Source of the DNA: Bacillota bacterium
GTDB taxonomy: Bacteria; Bacillota; Clostridia; Clostridiales; Clostridiaceae
Direction: 5' to 3'
Assembly: GCA_021779235.1 (NCBI GenBank)
Contig: JAJYBA010000064.1
Location: forward strand, 1 to 8,196
DNA length: 8,196 bases
In this document: piece by piece, positions 1-7,301 of the stretch
How positions within the stretch are numbered: the first letter of the stretch is position 1
Layout: every line of letters starts with the position of its first letter
The notes under the pieces: model-generated
The model's input: the letters and a program-made list of their open reading frames with translations, nothing else
What the model was told of the DNA's origin: nothing
Database searches by the model: none
Position numbers and translations under genes: made by a program

Positions 1-198
1 ATCTGAATATAATAATACAATGTATTCAAATTAATGGAAATATTGTAAAAATACAAAAGGTTCTAAAGTTTAATATAGAATATAAAATAAAGGTTAATTT
101 TATGAGGTGTTTTTTAGGCATCTGAAAAAAATGAACTACATACTGAAAGTTATTTTAAAAGATGCCTTATTCTAGATAAATATAAAGGGGGCTATAAT
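1..198 (+). other. AT-rich leader region upstream of tldD
   Basis: No convincing gene is seen. AGGCATCT at 116-123 is exactly complementary to AGATGCCT at 160-167, giving an 8-bp stem around a 36-nt A-rich loop just before the tldD ribosome binding site, so it could be a leader structure of the tldDE transcript. A seven-codon ORF (102-125, MRCFLGI) has an AAAGG 8 nt upstream and overlaps the 5' arm of the stem; it is too short to call. AT-rich hexamers near 71-86 could serve as a -10, but no well-spaced -35 was found. Confidence 0.35.
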
Positions 199-1647
199 TT
201 GAAAACAGAGATAATAAAAACATTAGACATGTTAAAAGAAAAAGGTGTTGACTATGCAGATATAAGAATGGTTGATCGAATGTCAGAAAACATTTCTACT
301 GAGGATTTAAAAGTTCAGAGTATTTCTAACACGAGAAGTAAGGGAGTAGGTATTAGGGTAATATTAGATGGTTCCTTAGGTTTTTCTAGTACTCAGGACT
401 TAAATAGATTAGAAGAAACAGCATTGTATGCACTGGAACTGGCAAAAGCTAGTAGAATGATTCAGACAGAAAAAATAAGAATGGCAGAAAAAGATGTAGT
501 GATGGATAATTACGTAACACCTATAGAAATCGATCCCTTTACTGTGTCAAAAGCAGAAAAAATTGAACTTCTTTTAAAGGCAGAAAAAAATATGAGAAAA
601 GGAGCTAATTTATCTAAAACTACAGCTTCTATGGATTTTCAAAAGGAAGAAAAAATTTACGCAGATACAGAAGGTAGCTATATAACTCAAACTTTATATG
701 AGTCAGGTGCAGGTATTGAAGCTTTAGCTTCAAGTAATGATGATGTTCAAGGAAGAAGTTATCCTAATTCTTTTAGAGGGAACCATGCTACAGCTGGTTA
801 TGAATATGTTAAATCATTAAACTTAGTAGAGAATGCTGAACGTATTGGCAAAGAAGCAGAAATGATTGTAAATGCAGAGGAGTGTCCAAGCGGCCGTTTT
901 GATATAGTTATTGACGGTTCACAGTTAGCTCTTCAAGTGCATGAAAGTATAGGACATCCTGTAGAATTAGATAGGGTTTTTGGGTCAGAGGCTGCTTATG
1001 CAGGTATGAGTTTTGTAACTGTTGATAAATTAAATAAAAACTTTAAATATGGCTCAGAGCTTGTTACTGTGGTGGCAGATGGCACATCACCAAGGGGATT
1101 AGGTTCTTTTGGATATGATGATGATGGAGTTAAAGCTCAAAGGACTGTTATCATAGACAAGGGCATCTTTAAGAATTTTATTTCTTCAAGAGACACCGCA
1201 GTGAAAATCAATCAAAAATCTAATGGTACAAATAGAGCTGATGGGTGGCAAAATATGCCTATAGTAAGAATGACTAATATTAGTTTAATGCCAGGGACTT
1301 TTGAATTAGATGAGCTTTTTGCAGGTATAGAAGAAGGCTTATATTTATGCACTAATAAGAGTTGGAGTATAGATGATAAGAGAGTTAACTTCCAGTTTGC
1401 TACAGAACTAGCTTATAAAATAGAGAATGGAAAACTTACAGGGAAGATTTATAAAAATCCTATATATACGGGAATAACACCAGAATTCTGGAGCAGTTGT
1501 GATGGAATTTGTAACGAAAAATATTGGACACTTTACGGTACACCAAACTGTGGAAAAGGACAACCTGGACAGACAGCTCATGTGGGTCATGGAACAGCTC
1601 CTGCAAGATTTAGAAATGTAAAGGTAGGTGTTAAAGATGTTAAATAA
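199..1647 (+). CDS. tldD: TldD, catalytic subunit of the TldD/TldE metalloprotease
   Basis: This is the zinc-metalloprotease subunit of the cytoplasmic TldD/TldE (PmbA) heterodimer, a family that trims unfolded or ribosomally made peptides; it matures microcin B17 and degrades the antitoxin CcdA in E. coli. The 482 residues match the usual family length. The zinc motif HEXXXH is present as HESIGH at residues 248-253, within the family context (VHESIGHPVELDR). The C-terminal half carries the expected glycine-rich blocks, including NCGKGQPGQ near 450-458 and APARFRNVKVG close to the end. Translation starts at TTG 199, supported by AAAGGGGG at 184-191 with a 7-nt spacer. The 3' end overlaps tldE, so the two are translationally coupled. 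The substrate is unknown: no RiPP precursor or toxin-antitoxin gene is visible nearby. Confidence 0.95.
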   Translation: MKTEIIKTLDMLKEKGVDYADIRMVDRMSENISTEDLKVQSISNTRSKGVGIRVILDGSLGFSSTQDLNRLEETALYALELAKASRMIQTEKIRMAEKDVVMDNYVTPIEIDPFTVSKAEKIELLLKAEKNMRKGANLSKTTASMDFQKEEKIYADTEGSYITQTLYESGAGIEALASSNDDVQGRSYPNSFRGNHATAGYEYVKSLNLVENAERIGKEAEMIVNAEECPSGRFDIVIDGSQLALQVHESIGHPVELDRVFGSEAAYAGMSFVTVDKLNKNFKYGSELVTVVADGTSPRGLGSFGYDDDGVKAQRTVIIDKGIFKNFISSRDTAVKINQKSNGTNRADGWQNMPIVRMTNISLMPGTFELDELFAGIEEGLYLCTNKSWSIDDKRVNFQFATELAYKIENGKLTGKIYKNPIYTGITPEFWSSCDGICNEKYWTLYGTPNCGKGQPGQTAHVGHGTAPARFRNVKVGVKDVK

Positions 1648-2986
1648 GGAAGCTGCATATGAAATAATAGATAAAGTTTTAAGTAAATGCAATTATTACA
1701 CTATGGTATCTATAATGTGTAAAGAAGAAGGACTTACTCGCTTTGCAAATTCGGAGATTCATCAAAATGTATACAATGCAGAGGATAGCGTAACTATTAC
1801 TGTTATTCATGATAAAAAGATAGCATCAGTTACGACAAATCTTTTATCGGAAGAAGGGTTAACTGAAGCAGTAAGAGATGCAGAGGAAAACTTAAAATTC
1901 TTACCAAAGGGAGAAATAGAACTTCCTGAGCTTACTTATCCATTAGAAATTGCTTCAGAGGACGATGATTTGTCTCTTTCAGAAGTGGCTAACCTTTTAG
2001 AAAAATTCAATATCCTAAATAGAGCAAAACTCATAAAAGAAGGTATTGATTTATTAGGGGAAGATTATGCAGCTGCAGGAGCCTTATCTTTAACAACTTT
2101 TGGCATCTGTATGGGTAATAATAAAAATGTTAGAAGATATGCAAGAATAGATACAGTAAGCTTTAATGCAGTAGTTATGCATAAAGATGGAGCTTCAGGT
2201 TATGTAGAATATAGTACAAATAAAGCTGAGGAATTAGACGTAGTAGAAAGCTTTAAGGATGCGTATAGTAAATGCAAAAATGGTGTTAACCCAACTTCTA
2301 TAGAACCAGGAAGCTATGATGTAATTTTAGAGCCTTTAGCAGTAGGGGACCTTTTAATGTATATGAGTTTTATAGGCTTTAGTGCAAAGGATGTAAGAAC
2401 AGGAACAAGTTTTCTTACTGGAAAGCTTGGGAAGAAGGTTTTTGGTGAAAACATAACTATAAGAGATGATGTTAAAAATGAAAATACTATGCCTCTTTAT
2501 TTTGATTTTGAGGGATATGCGCGGACTAGCTTAAACTTAATTGAAAATGGTGTGGCTAAAGAGCTTTCATATGATGTAAAAACTGCCATTGCAGACGATG
2601 TAAAACCTACAGGCCATTCCTTTGGCTACGCAGGTGAAGGTGGCATACCTATAAATCTTGTTATGGAAGGTGGAAATGATACTTCAGAAGAACTTATAAA
2701 GTCTACAAAGAAAGGTCTTCTTGTATCAAGATTCCATTACATGAATATAGTAGACCCAAGACAAGCTATTTTAACAGCCCTTACAAGAGATGGATTATTT
2801 TTAATTGAAAATGGTGAAATCAAAGGTGCTGTAAAAAATATGAGATTTACAGAAAGTATGTTACATGCCTTCAATAAGGTTACAGGCATAAGCGCCGAAA
2901 GAACTAAAGTTCCAGGAGCTTTTGGATTTAATTATGTGCCTGCATTGAAAATAGAAGATTTTCATTTTACAGGTAAAACTGAATAA
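1637..2986 (+). CDS. pmbA: TldE/PmbA, partner subunit of the TldD/TldE protease
   Basis: This is the non-catalytic partner of TldD, also called PmbA or TldE. It shares the TldD fold but lacks HEXXXH: the corresponding region reads AVGDLLMYMSFIGFSAKDV, with no metal-binding histidine pair, as is normal for this subunit. The C-terminus (GAFGFNYVPALKIEDFHFTG) is typical of the family. ATG 1637 is preferred (449 residues) because AGGTG at 1626-1630 lies 6 nt upstream; the in-frame GTG at 1628 would add three residues but has its AAAGG only 3 nt away. The gene overlaps the tldD end by 11 nt, indicating coupled translation and roughly equal dosage of the two subunits. No strong terminator follows directly. 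Confidence 0.94.
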   Translation: MLNKEAAYEIIDKVLSKCNYYTMVSIMCKEEGLTRFANSEIHQNVYNAEDSVTITVIHDKKIASVTTNLLSEEGLTEAVRDAEENLKFLPKGEIELPELTYPLEIASEDDDLSLSEVANLLEKFNILNRAKLIKEGIDLLGEDYAAAGALSLTTFGICMGNNKNVRRYARIDTVSFNAVVMHKDGASGYVEYSTNKAEELDVVESFKDAYSKCKNGVNPTSIEPGSYDVILEPLAVGDLLMYMSFIGFSAKDVRTGTSFLTGKLGKKVFGENITIRDDVKNENTMPLYFDFEGYARTSLNLIENGVAKELSYDVKTAIADDVKPTGHSFGYAGEGGIPINLVMEGGNDTSEELIKSTKKGLLVSRFHYMNIVDPRQAILTALTRDGLFLIENGEIKGAVKNMRFTESMLHAFNKVTGISAERTKVPGAFGFNYVPALKIEDFHFTGKTE

Positions 2987-3304
2987 AGTATAAAATTCAC
3001 AGTTTAATAAAAGGCATATTGAGCAAAGTGTACAGAATTTCTTAGCATAGAGATCTGCATACATAGCGATATATGCCTTTATTCTATAAGTATGCACAAA
3101 TTTAATATGTTGAATTTGTGCATATCTATATAAAATTTAAAAGCCATAGACTTAAAGTACGGAATAAATTATTATATAAGGGATTAAGTTAAAAAACATT
3201 GAATATGAATTTAGTTACGTGAAAATAAATAATAAGTCAAATCTCCATCTCGTACTGACTAGTTATTTATTGGAATGTGCCTAGGAAAGAAGGTAAGATA
3301 CAGG
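2987..3304 (+). other. Intergenic region with two stem-loops between tldE and the GH31 gene
   Basis: No gene is seen in these 318 bases. There are two inverted repeats. In the first, AAAGGCATAT (3010-3019) pairs with ATATGCCTTT (3071-3080), extended by AAT/ATT across a one-base bulge, around a 51-nt loop. In the second, TATGCACAAATT (3091-3102) pairs perfectly over 12 bp with AATTTGTGCATA (3113-3124) around a 10-nt loop. Neither has a U-tract, so they are not textbook terminators, although either could weaken read-through or stabilise the tldDE mRNA. A promoter for the downstream gene is expected here, but no pair of hexamers has acceptable spacing. Confidence 0.5.
3091..3124 (+). repeat. Perfect 12-bp inverted repeat (hairpin)
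   Basis: TATGCACAAATT and AATTTGTGCATA form a fully complementary 12-bp stem with a 10-nt loop. It lies 105 nt past the tldE stop. There is no T-run after it, so it is better described as an mRNA-stabilising hairpin, a weak terminator or an operator-like palindrome. Confidence 0.5.
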
Positions 3305-5680
3305 ATGTTTGGAAAGATTAAAAGCTTTGAGCGTTTGGGAAATAAAGTGAAAATAAGTTTTGAAAAGAAAATAGGAGAGATAGAAGTAATAACTCCATAC
3401 ATAATAAATGTATTTGCAGCCTTTAAAAGAGAGGAACATTTCTCTAGGGCTATTGAAGGTGAAATAGCTCAAAATTGTGATATAAAAGTAACTCAATGTG
3501 AAGATAGAATAGAAATTTCTACAGAAGCTGTAAAGGTTCTTATATATGATAATTTTAAGGTGGATTTTTTTGATGCAAACGGTATACTACTTTGTGAAGA
3601 CTATAGAAGTAGCAGGGAACCTTTCGTAAGACGTGGTAATGGCAGTATTGGTGAGGGAGAAGGACACAAAATAGAAAAGAATTACGCTACACATAAAGTT
3701 GAAGTAATTAAGACCATGAAGGGAAATGAGTACTTTTATGGCTTTGGAGATAAGACAGGGCCTTTAAATAAACATGGCTATCAATATGAAATGTGGAATA
3801 CGGATGATCCATCTCCACATGTGGAAAGCCATAAAGCTCTTTATAAATCTATACCTTTTTTCATCACTCTAAGAGAGAAACAAGCTTTTGGAATATTTTT
3901 TGACAATACTTTTAAATCCTACTTTGATATGGGTAAGGAAAATTCTAAGTACTATTACTTTGGTGCAAACGATGGCAATCTAGACTATTATTTTATAGCA
4001 GGGCCAAAGGTCATAGACATATTAGACAGATATACATATCTCACAGGCAAGACGCCATTGCCACAAAAATGGACTTTAGGTTATCAACAGTGCAGATGGA
4101 GTTATGCACCAGAAAGTAGAGTAATGGAGCTTGCAGAAAACTTTAGAAAGAAAGACATACCTTGTGACGTGCTGTATTTAGATATTGATTATATGGATGG
4201 ATATAGAGTATTTACTTGGGATAAAGAAAAGTTTGAAGACCCTAAATTAATGATAAGAAAACTTAAAGAAATGGGCTTTAAACTTGTTACAATAATTGAT
4301 CCCGGCGTTAAAAAAGACAAGGGATATGACATATATGAGCAAGGTATTAAAAATAATTATTTTGCTACAGATAAGGATGGGCTTCCTTATGTAAATGAAG
4401 TATGGCCGGGGGATTCACTATATCCAGACTACTCAAAACCAGAAGTTAGGCAGTGGTGGAGTGAAAACCAAAAGATCATGATGGATGCCGGAGTAGAAGG
4501 CATATGGAATGATATGAATGAACCTGCTAGCTTTAGAGGACCATTGCCAGATGATGTTATGTTTGATAATGATGGCAGACTTAGTGACCATACAGAAGTT
4601 CATAATGTGTACGGACATCTTATGGCAAAAGCTACCTTTGAAGGCATAAAAAAATATACAGGAAAAAGACCTTTTGTTGTAACAAGAGCTTGTTATGCAG
4701 GGACTCAAAAATATTCTACTGGTTGGACAGGGGATAATCAAAGCTTTTGGGAACATCTTAGAATGTCCATTCCAATGCTTATGAATCTAGGGCTTAGTGG
4801 ACTTACGTTTTGTGGCACTGATGTAGGTGGTTTTAGTTCCGACTGTACTGCAGAGCTTTTATCAAGATGGGTGCAGGTAGGATGCTTTAGCCCATTATTT
4901 AGAAATCATTCAGGTATGCATACAAGAGATCAGGAACCTTGGGCTTTTGATGAAGTAACTGAAGAAATAAATAGAAAATATATAAAATTAAGATACAAGC
5001 TACTTCCATATCTTTATGATATGATGTGGGCTTCAGAGAATACTGGGCTTCCAGTAATAAGACCATTAATACTACATTATCAGCAGGATGAAAAAACTTA
5101 TGAAATCAATGATGAGTTTATGTTTGGTGAGAACATTCTTGTGGCACCAGTTTTAGAGCAAGGTCAAAAGGCAAGAACTGTATATTTGCCAAAGGGAACT
5201 TGGATAGATTATTGGACAAAAGAAGTTATAGAAGGAGAAAAATATATAACTCGCAAAACTCCTCTAGATATATGTCCAATGTTTATTAAAGCAGGTAGCA
5301 TAATACCTAATTATGAGCCACAAAGTTATGTAGGTGAGAATGAAAATAAAAATAAAAACCTTATACTTGATGTGTATGTAGGTGAGGGGAAATATGTTCA
5401 CTATGAAGATGATGGTGAAAGTTTTAAATACAAGGATGGAGAATATAATTTATATGAATTTACTATTGAAGCCTTTAAAGAAGAGGTAATTTTAAATATA
5501 AACATTATTCATAGTAATTATAAATCAGCTTATGAAAGTTTTACATTTAATATTAACAATTTTATTGCCAGAGAAATATTAGTAGATGGAAAAGCAATTA
5601 ATTTTGATGTCAATAAAAATGAGTTTGAAAAAACTACATTTATAGTTTCATCTAAAAACTCAAAAATAGAGCTAAGATAA
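3305..5680 (+). CDS. Glycoside hydrolase family 31 alpha-glucosidase
   Basis: This is a retaining GH31 enzyme that probably releases glucose from the non-reducing end of maltose-type or isomaltose-type oligosaccharides. Residues are numbered from ATG 3305 (791 residues). An N-terminal beta-sandwich includes the family motif YFYGFGDKTGPL; the TIM barrel begins near PLPQKWTLGYQQCRWSY (about 250) and contains the substrate-binding DIDYMDGYRVFTW. The catalytic nucleophile is Asp403 in GIWNDMNEP and the acid/base is Asp477 in WTGDNQSFWEHL; FRNHS follows. The C-terminal beta domains carry YEDDGESFKYKDGEY, typical of the DUF5110 region. There is no signal peptide, so it acts on imported sugars. ATG 3305 is chosen because the purine-rich AAAGAAGG lies about 11 nt upstream; the in-frame ATG at 3275 lacks a clear SD. 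DIDYM/DMNEP favours alpha-glucosidase over alpha-xylosidase, but the exact substrate is uncertain. It stands alone, with a terminator 13 nt after its stop. Confidence 0.93.
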   Translation: MFGKIKSFERLGNKVKISFEKKIGEIEVITPYIINVFAAFKREEHFSRAIEGEIAQNCDIKVTQCEDRIEISTEAVKVLIYDNFKVDFFDANGILLCEDYRSSREPFVRRGNGSIGEGEGHKIEKNYATHKVEVIKTMKGNEYFYGFGDKTGPLNKHGYQYEMWNTDDPSPHVESHKALYKSIPFFITLREKQAFGIFFDNTFKSYFDMGKENSKYYYFGANDGNLDYYFIAGPKVIDILDRYTYLTGKTPLPQKWTLGYQQCRWSYAPESRVMELAENFRKKDIPCDVLYLDIDYMDGYRVFTWDKEKFEDPKLMIRKLKEMGFKLVTIIDPGVKKDKGYDIYEQGIKNNYFATDKDGLPYVNEVWPGDSLYPDYSKPEVRQWWSENQKIMMDAGVEGIWNDMNEPASFRGPLPDDVMFDNDGRLSDHTEVHNVYGHLMAKATFEGIKKYTGKRPFVVTRACYAGTQKYSTGWTGDNQSFWEHLRMSIPMLMNLGLSGLTFCGTDVGGFSSDCTAELLSRWVQVGCFSPLFRNHSGMHTRDQEPWAFDEVTEEINRKYIKLRYKLLPYLYDMMWASENTGLPVIRPLILHYQQDEKTYEINDEFMFGENILVAPVLEQGQKARTVYLPKGTWIDYWTKEVIEGEKYITRKTPLDICPMFIKAGSIIPNYEPQSYVGENENKNKNLILDVYVGEGKYVHYEDDGESFKYKDGEYNLYEFTIEAFKEEVILNINIIHSNYKSAYESFTFNINNFIAREILVDGKAINFDVNKNEFEKTTFIVSSKNSKIELR

Positions 5681-5693
5681 TAAACTTGAAAAT

Positions 5694-5721
5694 AAAAACC
5701 CCAAGCTAACTTGGGGTTTTT
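5694..5721 (+). terminator. Rho-independent terminator after the GH31 gene
   Basis: AAAAACCCCAAG pairs perfectly with CTTGGGGTTTTT over 12 bp around the loop CTAA. The GC core is followed by five T, and the matching A-run makes it look bidirectional. It lies 13 nt past the GH31 stop and insulates the hgcAB block from upstream transcription. Confidence 0.93.
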
Positions 5722-5775
5722 ACTGTTTGAAAGAGCTTTTAGAGAATATGATTTAGTATAATTGAGTGAATTGAA

Positions 5776-5817
5776 AAATGAAGTTTATTTATTAGGAGAA
5801 TAAAATAAAGTTCATTT
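5776..5817 (+). repeat. Imperfect AT-rich palindrome
   Basis: AAATGAA (5776-5782) pairs with TTCATTT (5811-5817). After a G/G mismatch, the stem continues as TTTATTTATT against AATAAAATAAA with one bulged base, around the loop AGGAG. It is about 110 nt upstream of the probable hgcA -35. It could be an operator or the remnant of a repeat; nothing in it is diagnostic. Confidence 0.4.
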
Positions 5818-5925
5818 AACATTTAATATTTTTGCCATATTATTTTAATTTAAACATAGATATAAATATTATTACGCAAAAAATAATTAGTAGTGATTAT
5901 TTATAATGCTTAATCTAAAAATACA

Positions 5926-5954
5926 TTTATAAAAACTAAAAGTTATACTATAAT
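5926..5954 (+). promoter_or_regulatory. Probable sigma-A promoter for hgcA
   Basis: A perfect TATAAT at 5949-5954 is preceded, with 17-nt spacing, by TTTATA at 5926-5931, which matches the -35 consensus at four of six positions. Transcription would start near 5961 and give a short leader of about 45 nt before ATG 6005. The region is AT-rich, so chance TATAAT hexamers exist (others near 5757 and 5902 lack a -35 at proper spacing). Confidence 0.55.
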
Positions 5955-6004
5955 AAATTTATACATGTTTAATCCTTTTATACAATTAGAGGGAGGTATT
6001 ATCA

Positions 6005-7153
6005 ATGAATCTAGATGGAATAGAAAATAAAGCTTGTTGATCCCCGGATACAAAAAATTCCAGGATGGGATTAAAGAAAGACAGTAGTACAGAAATAAAG
6101 TATAGAAATATAGAACATTTAGTAGAGGAGAACTTAGAATTACCAATAGGAAAGATAAAAAAGATAAGTACTAGCCTAACTAAAAAGGACATACTAGGTG
6201 GGGCACTAATAAGATTAAACATTAACAGAAATAATTATGCTATAGAGCCAGGGCTATATGCTATAGGTAATCCAGATGAAAATTCCCCAGTGCTTGTAAG
6301 TGCTAATTATAAATTTACCTTTGATAAACTCAGAGTAAAACTCGCGAATTTAAGTTTATGGCTTCTTATTATTGATACAAAGGGTATAAATGTTTGGTGT
6401 GCTGCGGGGAAAGGTACTTTTTCATCACAGGAAATCTTAAAAAGAATGAGACAAACTAAACTTGATACAGTAGTAAAAAATAAGATCTTAATATTACCAC
6501 AGCTTGCTGCACCTGGAGTTTCGGCTCATATAATAACTAAATATACTGGTTTTAAGGTTATATATGGACCTGTAGCGGCAGTGGATATTAAAGAATTTTT
6601 GCAAAATGGATATGAGGCTACGCCGGATATGAGAAAAGTTAAATTCAATATATTAGATAGAGCAGCATTAACGCCAGTGGAAACTATTCAGAAGATGAAA
6701 TATTTTCCTATAGTAGCATTACTATTTTTACTTGTAAACTTTATATCTAACCATAATCTAAGTTTTTTAGAGATACTTAATTTGAGTATGATAAATAGTA
6801 TTCCATATTTAATAGCTATTTTGCTAGGCACAGTACTTATACCTATATTTCTGCCAATAATTCCTTTTAACTCCTTTGCACTAAAGGGGGTTGTGGTTGG
6901 ATTAATTTGGTCTGTAATAACAATATATTTTAGTAGTACATTTTTATATGGTGATTCTCTGATTATAATGGTATCTAATACATTATTGTTAACCTCCATA
7001 ACTACCTATTTAGGCTTGAATTTTACTGGTTCTAGCACATATACATCTTTTTCAGGCGTATTAAAAGAAACCATTAGGGTAATGCCTATAGTTATTATAG
7101 CTTCAGTTATAGGAGTAATACTTATGATTGTTTCAAGTTTAACGACATTTTAG
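6005..7153 (+). CDS. hgcA: HgcA, corrinoid mercury methyltransferase, with in-frame TGA at codon 12
   Basis: HgcA is a membrane-anchored corrinoid protein that, with HgcB, transfers a methyl group to Hg(II) to form methylmercury. Numbering is from ATG 6005 (382 residues). The cap-helix signature NVWCAAGK is at 129-136, with Cys132 the expected lower axial cobalt ligand. The corrinoid domain spans about 60-225 and includes EPGLYAIG, VLVSANYK and FKVIYGPV. Five hydrophobic helices follow at about 233-249, 267-286, 294-313, 318-339 and 360-378, and the conserved FTGSSTYTS lies between the last two. ATG 6005 has an excellent SD (GAGGGAGG, 8-nt spacer), but codon 12 is TGA (6038-6040), just after Cys11. 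The next in-frame ATG, 6065, gives a complete-looking 362-residue protein but has AGG directly abutting it and no usable SD. Either TGA is recoded (Sec or Cys, giving a C-U/C pair) or 6005-6040 is an 11-codon leader. The family assignment is firm; the start is open. Confidence 0.9.
6038..6073 (+). promoter_or_regulatory. Weak SECIS-like hairpin at the hgcA in-frame TGA
   Basis: TGATCC (6038-6043) can pair with GGATTA (6068-6073, one G-U), then CCGGA (6044-6048) with TCCAGG (6059-6064) across a bulged A, leaving a 10-nt loop TACAAAAAAT. The TGA at the stem base is compatible with a recoding hairpin. However, the loop has no leading G and lies only 9-18 nt past TGA, closer than in typical bacterial SECIS elements, so this is weak support. 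Confidence 0.25.
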
Positions 7154-7268
7154 AAGGTAGGTAGCCATTTATATAAGTTGAAGAGCTCATACTTTAACAA
7201 ATGGAAAACTTTAATGAATATATAAATTTCCTTCTAAAGTCGTTAATATTACGGCACCGCAGGTGACG
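7139..7268 (+). other. Structured element, copy A, between hgcA and hgcB
   Basis: TTAACGAC-AT-TTTAGAAGG (7139-7157) pairs with CCTTCTAAA-GTCGTTAA (7230-7246), a perfect 17-bp stem interrupted only by a bulged AT. Inside is a hairpin: CCATTT/AAATGG (7165-7170/7199-7204) and GTTGAAG/CTTTAAC (7177-7183/7192-7198), with an unpaired ATATAA on the 5' side. After the closing stem comes ATATT and then the small hairpin CACC-GCA-GGTG (7255-7265). The 5' arm includes the hgcA stop codon and the element ends 13 nt before the hgcB SD. A related copy follows hgcB at 7570-7706. It may be a regulatory or 3'-end RNA element, or a miniature transposon with TTAA at both ends of its stem. Confidence 0.6.
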
Positions 7269-7301
7269 ATTATTATAAGTAAAAGGGGGTAGAATAGAAA
7301 A

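Larger units (their letters stand above)
5722..6004 (+). other. AT-rich intergenic region and leader upstream of hgcA
   Basis: No gene is seen in this roughly 280-nt stretch. It holds an imperfect palindrome at 5776-5817, a promoter at 5926-5954 and the hgcA SD at about 5988-5996. No cobalamin riboswitch signature was recognised, and no mercury or arsenic regulator gene is adjacent. Confidence 0.5.

Noticed and set aside
102..125. Seven-codon ORF upstream of tldD as a leader peptide
   Set aside because: It has a passable SD, but it is too short and shows no codon run that would suggest attenuation.
1628..1636. GTG 1628 as the tldE start
   Set aside because: Its SD spacing is only 3 nt, whereas ATG 1637 has AGGTG at 6 nt.
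3275..3304. ATG 3275 as the start of the GH31 gene
   Set aside because: No SD precedes it; ATG 3305 has a purine-rich AAAGAAGG upstream and starts where GH31 homologues usually do.
1408..6999. Minus-strand open frames of 67-107 codons lying over tldD, tldE, GH31 and hgcA
   Set aside because: They lie opposite strongly conserved genes, lack SD sites and family resemblance, and are the expected shadows of AT-rich coding.
6065..7153. Simple start of hgcA at ATG 6065
   Set aside because: AGG directly abuts the ATG with no spacing, while ATG 6005 in the same frame has an ideal SD. It is kept only as an alternative start if the TGA is a real stop.
6065..7153. HgcA as the CdhD/CFeSP small subunit of the acetyl-CoA pathway
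   Set aside because: The NVWCAAGK cap helix with Cys, the five C-terminal membrane helices and the adjacent HgcB ferredoxin are specific to HgcA.
7251..7268. T-box riboswitch signature in GGCACCGC before hgcB
   Set aside because: The 8-base match resembles the T-box core, but the second copy (GCATCG) does not keep it, no stem I or specifier loop was recognised, and hgcB is not an amino-acid or tRNA-synthetase gene.
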